The position numbers were made by a program, and so were the translations under genes. This document shows, one piece after another, positions 26,301-33,064 of a stretch of DNA of 64,000 bases. The notes under the pieces were generated by a model. The model saw only the letters and a list, made by a program, of their open reading frames with translations. It ran no database searches and had not been told where the DNA came from. The stretch's first letter is position 1. Each line of letters starts with the position of its first letter. The stretch is taken from the NCBI RefSeq assembly GCF_003027925.1, contig NZ_PYPS01000008.1:1-64000 (forward strand), read 5' to 3'. Source of the stretch: Micromonospora sp. RP3T (GTDB taxonomy: Bacteria > Actinomycetota > Actinomycetes > Mycobacteriales > Micromonosporaceae).

Positions 26301-27752
26301 GCCGACGACGAGCGCGCCGGCCGGGTCGTGCACGCCTGGCCGCTCGACGGGGACCCGGCCGGCTCCGACGTGGCCGCCGTGTCGGCGGCCCAGGACCACG
26401 GCTACCTCGCGCTGCTGACGCTGCTGGAGGCGCTGCCGGACACCGACGTGGAGCTGGACGTGGTGACCGCCGGGGTGGCCGACGTGACCGGTGCCGACCT
26501 GCTGCGCCCGGAACACGCGACGGTCGCCGGGGTGGTGCGTTCGGCGCCGCTGGAGCGCCCACGGCTGCGCTGTCACTGGATCGACGCCGACCCGGGCGAA
26601 CCCGCCGTCGACCCGCTGGCCGACGAGCTGCTCGGCGTCGACCGGGCCGAGGCGGTCGCGCTGCGGCTCGGTGGGCGTCGCTGGACGCGCGAGTTCGCGG
26701 CGGTGCCGGCCGGCGGTCGGGCCGGCTCCGCGCCGGTCGTCCGGGACGGCGGGCGGTATCTGATCACGGGTGGCTCGGGCCAGGTCGGCGGCGCGTTCGC
26801 CGCCGAGCTGGCCCGGCCCGGCGCGCGGCTGGTGCTGGTGAGCCGCGCCACCGCGCCGCCGGCCGCCCGGATCGAGGCGCTGGAGCGGGCCGGCGCCCGG
26901 GTGCGGCACCTCACCGCCGACGTGGCCGACCCGGACGCGATGCGGGCGGTCCGCGTCGAGGTGCTGCGCGACCTCGGCGGTCTCGACGGCATCGTCCACG
27001 CCGCGCGGCGGCCGGACACCGGCCCGGCCGCCGGGTCACGGCTGGCGGAGGCCGCCACGGAGCTGCGGCCGAAGCTCACCGGCGCGCTGGTGCTGCGCGA
27101 GGTCTTCGGTGACCTGCCGCTGGACTTCGTGGCGCTCAGCGCCTCGGTGACCGCGCTCGCCGGTGGCCTGGGCCGGGTCGACGACACGGCGGCCAACGCG
27201 TTCCTCGACGCGTACGCCCGCGCCCCGCACGGCTGGCCGACCCGGGTGGTGGCGCTGGGCTGGGGCGCGTGGCGGGAGGACGGCGTGCCCGACCACGACG
27301 GCCTGCCCGCCGCGGCGGCGACGGCGGCGGCGCGGCGGGTCCTCGACGAGAGTCGCGCCGGCTCGGTCGCGATCGGCGCGTACACCGTGGCCGCGGTCGC
27401 CGGCCACGAGCGGCGGCTCGCCTCGGCCGCCACCGCGACCACCGCCACCGCGACCACCGTCGACGGCGACCTGACCGCCACCGTCGCCGGGATCTTCCGC
27501 GACGTCCTGGGCGTCGCCGAGGTCGGCCCGTACGACGACTTCTTCCGGCTCGGCGGCACCTCGTTGGTGGCGGCGCACCTGGTGCTGCGCATCCGCCAGG
27601 CCGTCGGCGCCCGACTGTCCATGCGGGTGCTGTTCGACGCGCCGACGGTCGCCGCGATGGCCGCCCGGATCGAGGCGCTGCGCGCCACCGGGCCGGCCAC
27701 GGCGGCGGAGACACCGATCCCGCGCCTGCGCCGACCGGGGCGGCCGGCGTGA
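23382..27752 (+). CDS. Type I polyketide synthase module KS-AT-KR-ACP (KR probably inactive)
   Basis: A 1456-residue module. KS: complete triad motifs TACSSSL (about residue 177), EAHGTGT and ANIGHLSAAGG. AT: LLFSGQSSAHPGMG and GHSVGELVAA (Ser about 616), with YAMH at the specificity site, which is neither the malonyl HAFH nor the methylmalonyl YASH form. A post-AT linker PGYPYQRTRHWID follows. KR: NADPH motif TGGSGQVGG (about 1128), but the usual Tyr-containing segment before AANAFLDAYA reads GRVDDT, so the catalytic Tyr is lost. ACP: LGGTSLVAAHL (about 1390). It should extend the chain by one ketide, probably leaving the beta-keto group. GGAGGT lies 7 bases before GTG 23382. Confidence 0.92.
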   Translation: MTNETVEPIAIVGLSLRVPGAASAERFWRNLVDGAESFTRFSRAELLARGVAADELDDPAYVPVAAVLDQVDQFDAGLFGMSPRDAELADPQQRLFLEHAHAALTDAGCDPARYDGEIGVYAGGNADLYQWLNVRRNPRALADAGELRVSLGNKPDYLASSVSFRLGLRGPAMTVQTACSSSLVAVHLASEALRNGECDTALAGGVCVELPHAVGYVADEGYTSADGHCRPFDARADGTVYGSGVGVVVLKRLSDARADGDDIRALIIGNAVNNDGATKAGFTAPSVTGQVEVVVQALAVAGVAPRSVSYVEAHGTGTVLGDSIEIAALSAAYGRRTAERGWCGVGSTKANIGHLSAAGGVVGLIKTVLSMRHRLIPPSINHDRPHPEIDFAASPFYVVSTLTKWEPAEQRPLRAGVSSLGLGGTNAHLVLQEAPPLDPTEPDDGGGELLQVSAATPAALAAACAGLAAHLTDRPELELRDVAYTLREGRPTYRHRAAVVAVDRTRAAAALTDPRRRGDGDAAYPPRVGLLFSGQSSAHPGMGAQLAATEPVFAAAVEECARVLGRDPHELLVGAGPGADERLAEPEVLQPALFTVGYALATLWRHWGVTPAAMLGHSVGELVAATVAGVFDLPDAVRLAAARGRLVRAAPEGRMLAVQRGADEITPLLPAGVAVAISNGPQTCVLAGAPEPVTAFADTLRERGIGCTPLRTPYAMHVPLLKPVRDEFAALVAAVPRRAPTVPVWSAATAAPFTDAQLTDPAYWAEQLCRPVRFGATVAALAATGPPDGWLLLECGPGRQLAGLARLSLPPGARAPLRTLPAPGERLTDRQTAHEAAGRLWTAGVPVHLPTPGRPRRVSLPGYPYQRTRHWIDPAPAPAAVAPAAPAADRRHDDGVVEVPLWRELPAAAPADVPAALLLFASGRRGTALAERLRERGVDVTVVRPGPAFAVHPDGYQVRPTSVTDHRRLLDECADDERAGRVVHAWPLDGDPAGSDVAAVSAAQDHGYLALLTLLEALPDTDVELDVVTAGVADVTGADLLRPEHATVAGVVRSAPLERPRLRCHWIDADPGEPAVDPLADELLGVDRAEAVALRLGGRRWTREFAAVPAGGRAGSAPVVRDGGRYLITGGSGQVGGAFAAELARPGARLVLVSRATAPPAARIEALERAGARVRHLTADVADPDAMRAVRVEVLRDLGGLDGIVHAARRPDTGPAAGSRLAEAATELRPKLTGALVLREVFGDLPLDFVALSASVTALAGGLGRVDDTAANAFLDAYARAPHGWPTRVVALGWGAWREDGVPDHDGLPAAAATAAARRVLDESRAGSVAIGAYTVAAVAGHERRLASAATATTATATTVDGDLTATVAGIFRDVLGVAEVGPYDDFFRLGGTSLVAAHLVLRIRQAVGARLSMRVLFDAPTVAAMAARIEALRATGPATAAETPIPRLRRPGRPA

Positions 27753-30700
27753 CCGAGTCGCCGCCGGACCTCACTCCGGTCGACGGCGTCTACCGCGCCG
27801 CCGCCTCGTACGCCCAGGAGCGGGTCTGGTTCACCGCCCAGCTCAGCCCGGGGCAGCCGCTGTTCACGATGACCGACGCGGTCACCCTACCGGCCGGGGC
27901 GGGCCCGGAGCAGGCGCTCGCCGCGCTGCGGACGGTCACCGACCGGCACGAGGCGCTGCGCACCACGCTGTGCCTGGTGGACGGCGAACTCCGGCAGGAC
28001 GTCCACCCGACGGTGCCGGTGGAGCTGCCGGTGACCGACCTGTCCGGGCTGCCGCCGTCGGAGCGGGAGCGGGTCCGCGCCGGGATCGTCGCCGAGTACG
28101 CCCGCCTCGACCTGCCGATGGACGGCCTGCCGCTGTGGCGGGCGCGGCTGCTGCGGCTCGACGCGGACACCTGGTGGCTGCTCTTCGCCGGCCACCACGT
28201 GATCCTCGACGGCACGTCGCTGCTCAACCTGCGCACGGAGCTGACCGAACTGTGCGCCGCCGCGGTGGCGGGTCGCGCGCCGGACCTGCCCGACCTGCCC
28301 GTCCAGTACGCCGACTACGCGGCCTGGGAACGCGACCGTCTCGACGGCCCCCGCCGGGGCGAGCTGCGCGCGTACTGGCGGGAGACGCTGGCCGGCCTGC
28401 CCGCCGTGCACGGGCTGACCACCGACCGCCCGCGCCCGTCGACGCGCGCGTTCCACGGCGCCGACGTGCGCCGCGCCCTGCCCGACGGCGTGGCGGAGGC
28501 GTTGCCCGAGCTGTCCCGGCAGACCGCCGCCACCCCGTTCATGGTGCAGCTCGCCGCGTTCGTGGCGTTGCTGCACCGGCTGTCGGGCAGCGACGACGTC
28601 GTGGTCGGCATGCCGGTGGCCGGCCGGGACCGCGCCGAGCTGGAACCACTGCTCGGCATGTTCATGAACATGCTGGTGCTGCGCGTCGACGTCTCCGGTG
28701 ATCCGCCGTTCCGGACGCTGGTCCGCCGGGTCCGCCGGGTGGTGCTCGACGCGTGGGACCACCAGGACATGCCGTTCCAGAAGCTGGTCGAGGACCTGGC
28801 GGTGCGCCGCGACCCCGGTCTGCCGCCGCTCTACCAGGTGACGTTCCACCACCTGCCGACCGGGCGCGGCGCGGCGTTCGGCGGCGCGATGGACGACCTG
28901 TCGCTGGAGATCGCCGGCGACGAGCTGCGGCTGGAGTACGACACCGCGCTGTTCGAGCCGGCCGGCATGGCCGCGTTCGCGGACCGCTACCTGCTGCTGC
29001 TCGCCGCCGCCGTCGCGTCGCCGCAGACCCGGGTGGGTGCGCTGCCGGTCATGTCGGACGCCGAACGGGACCTGGTGGTGACCGGCTGGAACGACACCGC
29101 CGCCCCGCTGCGCCGGAGCACCCTGGCCGAGTTGTTCGACGCCCAGGTCCGGCGCACGCCGGACGCGGTGGCGCTGGTCGACGGCGACACCCGGCTGACC
29201 TACGCCGAGTTGTCCGCCGCCGCCGACCGGGTGGCCCGGCGGCTGACCGCCCACGGGGTGGGGCCCGAGTCGGTCGTCGCCGTCCACGAGCTCCGCTCCA
29301 GCCGGCTCGTCGCCGGGCTGCTCGGCGTCCACCGGGCCGGCGCGGCGTACCTGCCGCTGGACCCGGACCATCCGCCGGAGCGGCTGGCGTTCATGCTGGC
29401 CGACGCCGGCGCGGAGGTGCTGCTCGCCGACGAGGTGCCGACCGGCCTCGCCGGCGCGGGCGTGGTGCTGCCGTTGACCGGTCCGGACCGGCCGGGGTCG
29501 GGGGCCGGCCGGGTCGCCGCCGGGCCGGGCAACGCGGCCTACGTGATCTACACCTCCGGGTCCACCGGGCGACCGAAGGGCGTGGTCAACGCGCACGCCG
29601 GCGTGGTCAACCGGCTCGACTGGATGCAGGACGCCTTCGCGTTGGGGCCGGACGACGCGGTGCTGCACAAGACGCCGATCGGCTTCGACGTGTCGGTGTG
29701 GGAGGTGTTCTGGCCGCTCGTGGTGGGCGCGCGGCTGGTGCTGGCCACGCCGGGCGGGCACCGCGACCCGGCGTACCTGCGGGAGCTGATCGCCCGCGAG
29801 CGGATCACCACAATCCACTTCGTACCGTCGATGCTGGACGCGTTCCTGGCCACCGCCGACGCCGCCGAGCTGGCCCGGTGCGGCTCGCTGCGACGGATCG
29901 TGTGCAGCGGCGAGGAACTGCCGCTGGACCTCGCCCGCCGGGCCGTGGCCGCGCTCCCGGCGGCGGCGCTGCACAACCTCTACGGGCCCACCGAGGCGGC
30001 GATCGACGTGACCGCCTGGGCGGCCACGCCCGCCGCGCTGGCCGCCGTCACCCGGGTGCCGATCGGCGGGCCGATCCGCAACGTGCGCGCCCACGTGCTC
30101 GACCGGGCCATGCGGCCGGTGCCGGTCGGGGTGGCCGGGCAGCTCCACCTCGGCGGGGTGCAGGTGGCCCGGGGCTACCTGCGCCGGCCCGGGCTCACCG
30201 CCGACGCGTTCCGCCCCGACCCGTTCGGCCCGGCCGGCGGGCGGCTCTACGCCACCGGCGACCGGGCCCGCTGGCGGGCCGACGGGACCCTGGAGTACCT
30301 CGGTCGCCTCGACGACCAGGTGAAGCTGCGAGGTCTGCGGATCGAACCGGGGGAGATCGCCGCCGTGCTGCGCGAGCAGCCGGGCGTCGGCGCCGCCGCC
30401 GTCGCGGTCCGCGGCGCCACCCCCGCCGGTCAGCGCCTGGTCGCGTACGTGACACCGGCGGCGGGCACCGGGGCGGTCGACCCGGCGGCGCTGCGGGAGG
30501 CGCTGCGGCGGCGGCTGCCGGACTACATGGTGCCGTCGGCGTTCGTGCCGCTGGACGCGCTGCCGCTGTCCGCCAACGGGAAACTGGACATCGCCGCGCT
30601 GCCCGACCCGGTGCCCGACGGCGGCGGCGACGCGGCGCACCGCCCACCGGTCACAGCTGTCGAACGGGCTGTCGCCGCCGCCTGGCAGGACGCGCTCGGG

Positions 30701-33064
30701 GTCGCCGACGTCGGCCTCGACGACGACTTCTTCGCCCTCGGCGGGCACTCGCTGCTGGCGATCCGGATGCTGGCCACGCTGCGCGCGGCGTACGGGCCGG
30801 TCGACGTCGGCGTGATGGACCTGTTCCAGCACCCCACAGTGGCGGGGCTGGCCGCGCTGATCGACGGTCCGGCCGACGACCGCCGGCGTCCGCTCCTCTA
30901 CGAGCTGACCCGGCCGGTGCCGGCGGCACAGCGGGTGCGGTCCTACGTGTGCGTGCCCTACGGCGGCGGGCTGGCCAGCATCTACCAGCCGCTCGCGGAC
31001 GAACTGCCGCCCGGGCACACGCTCTACTCGCTGGCCGTGCCCGGGCACGACGTCGGCGTCGACGACACCGAGCTGCCCTTCGACGAGCTGGTCGAGCGGT
31101 GCGTGGCCGAGATCGAGGACCGGGTGGACGGCCCGCTGGTCCTCTACGGCCACTGCGTGGGCGGCGCGCTGCTGACCGGCATCGCCCGGCGGCTGCACGA
31201 GCGGGGCCGGCCGATCGAGGCGATCTACGCCGGTGGCGTGTTCCCCACCGCCCGGCCGGACAACATGCTCGGCCGGCTGGTCGACTGGGTCGACGCGCGG
31301 GGCGCGGACCGGCGCTACGAGACGTTCCTGCGGTCGATCGGCGCCGAGCTGGCCGACCTGGACCCGGCCCAGGTCGACCGGTTCGTCCACCACGTACGGC
31401 GCGAGGCGGCGGAGGCGCAGGAGCGGTTCACCGCCTGGCTGGACGCCGAGCCGGTCCGGGTCCCCGCGCCGGTGATCTCCGTGGTGGGCACCCACGACGT
31501 GCTCACCGAGTACTACGAGGAGCGCTACCGCGAGTGGGGCTTCCTCGGCGCTTCCACCGCGCTTGTGGTGCTCGACCAGGCCGGGCACTACTTCGTCAAG
31601 CAGCGGGCCCGGGCGCTCGCCGAGGTGCTCACCCACCCGGGTCTGTCCGCGCCGGGCACCGCGCCCGCTCCGGTCGCCGGTGACGGCTGGGAACTCGCCG
31701 CGACCAGCGCCGACCCGGCCGCCGTCGAGGCCGGGGTGCAGCCCGGCATACGCCGGTTCCTGGCGCTCACCGCGAGCCAGCTCGTCTCGGCCACCGGCTC
31801 GGCGCTGACCCAGTGGGCGGTGCCGGTCTGGGTCTACCTGAGCACCGGGTCGATGCTGTGGTTCGGCCTGTCCGGGGTGATCGCCTACCTGCCGGCGCTG
31901 CTGGCGCTGCCGGTCGCCGGCACCGTCGCGGACCGGTTCGACAGGCGTCGGGTGCTGATCGCCGCCTGCGCGGTCGCGGTGACGGCGGAGGCGCTGCTGG
32001 CCACGCTGCTGTGGACCGACCGGCTGGGGCTGGCCGCCGTCTACACGCTGGTCTGTGTGCTCGGCGCGGCGTCGGTGTTCCAACGCATCACCTACCTGGC
32101 CGCGATCCCGCAGGTCGTGCCGAAGCGCTACCTGGGCCACGCCAACGGCATCGCCCAGCTCGCCGTGGGGCTCAGCTCGCTGGCGGTGCCGTTGCTGGCG
32201 GCGGGCCTGCTCGCGGCCATCGGCCTGACCGGGGTGCTGCTGATCGACATGGTGAGCTACACGGTCGCCATCGGCGTGCTCGCGGTGGTGCGCTTCCCCC
32301 GGCTGCTCGGCCGCCGCCGCAAGGAGCCGTTCCTGGCCGAACTGGTCGGCGGGGCGCGGATGGCGTGGGCGGAGCCGGGCTTCCGGGCCATGCTCGGCTT
32401 CTTCTCGCTCTACAACCTCTGCCTGGCCAGCCTGCTGCTGGTGCCGCCGATGGTGCTGGCGTTCGGCACCATGGGCCAGGTCGGCACCGTGGCGTTCGCC
32501 GAGGCGCTGGGCGCGGTCCTGGGCGGGCTGGCGGTCGCGGTCTGGGGCGGACCGACCCGACGCCGGATGCCCGCGCTGATCGCCATCGCGTTCGGGGTCG
32601 CGATCAGCCTGGTGCTCAGCGGCGTACGCCCGAGCCTGCCGCTGATCGCGCTCGGCAGCTTCGGCGTGGGCCTCGGTCTGGGCCTGCACAACGGCATCTA
32701 CCTGTCGCTCATCCAGGTGAAGGTGCCGCAGCGGTTCCACGGCCGGGTGCTGGCGATCATCCAGACACTGACCTGGGCGACGTTGCCGCTGGGCTTCGCC
32801 GTGCTGGTGCCGCTGAGCGGTGCCGTGCTCGAACCGATGTTCGCCCCGGGCGGCGCCCTGGCCGGCAGCGTCGGCGCGCTGATCGGGACCGGCCCCGGCC
32901 GGGGGCTCGGGTTCGCGTTCGTGGTGTCCGGCCTGGCGCTGGCCGTGGTGGCGGCGGGCGCCTACGGCATGCGCCGGCTGCGCCACTTCGACACCGAGAC
33001 CCCGGACGCCCCGGCGGACGCGGCCGAGTGGCTACCGCGACTGCGCCGGGTCGACGATCTGTAG
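27749..33064 (+). CDS. NRPS C-A(Ser)-T-TE fused to an MFS transporter
   Basis: A 1771-residue fusion. Condensation domain with GHHVILDGTS (about 148). Adenylation domain with YTSGSTGRPKG (about 600); the specificity residues read D-V-W-H-V-S-L-I-D-K, matching known serine codes. Carrier LGGHSLLAI (about 996). Thioesterase with nucleophile motif GHCVGG (Cys, about 1134, instead of Ser), then GTHDVL and AGHYFVK. From about 1330 to 1755 there is a multi-helix major facilitator domain, with the cytoplasmic loop motif TVADRFDRRRVLI and about ten to twelve hydrophobic helices, ending in a cytoplasmic tail. It is the last gene of the operon, so it probably adds Ser, releases the product and exports it. 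GTG overlaps the PKS stop. Confidence 0.92.
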   Translation: MTESPPDLTPVDGVYRAAASYAQERVWFTAQLSPGQPLFTMTDAVTLPAGAGPEQALAALRTVTDRHEALRTTLCLVDGELRQDVHPTVPVELPVTDLSGLPPSERERVRAGIVAEYARLDLPMDGLPLWRARLLRLDADTWWLLFAGHHVILDGTSLLNLRTELTELCAAAVAGRAPDLPDLPVQYADYAAWERDRLDGPRRGELRAYWRETLAGLPAVHGLTTDRPRPSTRAFHGADVRRALPDGVAEALPELSRQTAATPFMVQLAAFVALLHRLSGSDDVVVGMPVAGRDRAELEPLLGMFMNMLVLRVDVSGDPPFRTLVRRVRRVVLDAWDHQDMPFQKLVEDLAVRRDPGLPPLYQVTFHHLPTGRGAAFGGAMDDLSLEIAGDELRLEYDTALFEPAGMAAFADRYLLLLAAAVASPQTRVGALPVMSDAERDLVVTGWNDTAAPLRRSTLAELFDAQVRRTPDAVALVDGDTRLTYAELSAAADRVARRLTAHGVGPESVVAVHELRSSRLVAGLLGVHRAGAAYLPLDPDHPPERLAFMLADAGAEVLLADEVPTGLAGAGVVLPLTGPDRPGSGAGRVAAGPGNAAYVIYTSGSTGRPKGVVNAHAGVVNRLDWMQDAFALGPDDAVLHKTPIGFDVSVWEVFWPLVVGARLVLATPGGHRDPAYLRELIARERITTIHFVPSMLDAFLATADAAELARCGSLRRIVCSGEELPLDLARRAVAALPAAALHNLYGPTEAAIDVTAWAATPAALAAVTRVPIGGPIRNVRAHVLDRAMRPVPVGVAGQLHLGGVQVARGYLRRPGLTADAFRPDPFGPAGGRLYATGDRARWRADGTLEYLGRLDDQVKLRGLRIEPGEIAAVLREQPGVGAAAVAVRGATPAGQRLVAYVTPAAGTGAVDPAALREALRRRLPDYMVPSAFVPLDALPLSANGKLDIAALPDPVPDGGGDAAHRPPVTAVERAVAAAWQDALGVADVGLDDDFFALGGHSLLAIRMLATLRAAYGPVDVGVMDLFQHPTVAGLAALIDGPADDRRRPLLYELTRPVPAAQRVRSYVCVPYGGGLASIYQPLADELPPGHTLYSLAVPGHDVGVDDTELPFDELVERCVAEIEDRVDGPLVLYGHCVGGALLTGIARRLHERGRPIEAIYAGGVFPTARPDNMLGRLVDWVDARGADRRYETFLRSIGAELADLDPAQVDRFVHHVRREAAEAQERFTAWLDAEPVRVPAPVISVVGTHDVLTEYYEERYREWGFLGASTALVVLDQAGHYFVKQRARALAEVLTHPGLSAPGTAPAPVAGDGWELAATSADPAAVEAGVQPGIRRFLALTASQLVSATGSALTQWAVPVWVYLSTGSMLWFGLSGVIAYLPALLALPVAGTVADRFDRRRVLIAACAVAVTAEALLATLLWTDRLGLAAVYTLVCVLGAASVFQRITYLAAIPQVVPKRYLGHANGIAQLAVGLSSLAVPLLAAGLLAAIGLTGVLLIDMVSYTVAIGVLAVVRFPRLLGRRRKEPFLAELVGGARMAWAEPGFRAMLGFFSLYNLCLASLLLVPPMVLAFGTMGQVGTVAFAEALGAVLGGLAVAVWGGPTRRRMPALIAIAFGVAISLVLSGVRPSLPLIALGSFGVGLGLGLHNGIYLSLIQVKVPQRFHGRVLAIIQTLTWATLPLGFAVLVPLSGAVLEPMFAPGGALAGSVGALIGTGPGRGLGFAFVVSGLALAVVAAGAYGMRRLRHFDTETPDAPADAAEWLPRLRRVDDL

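Noticed and set aside
23325..26999. Long minus-strand open frame opposite the PKS
   Set aside because: Rich in Arg/Gly/Gln/His with no recognisable motif; shadow of the KS-AT-KR gene.
27887..32986. Very long open frame on the minus strand opposite the NRPS-MFS gene
   Set aside because: Composition is the mirror of the GC-rich plus-strand gene, without any domain motif; a shadow frame.
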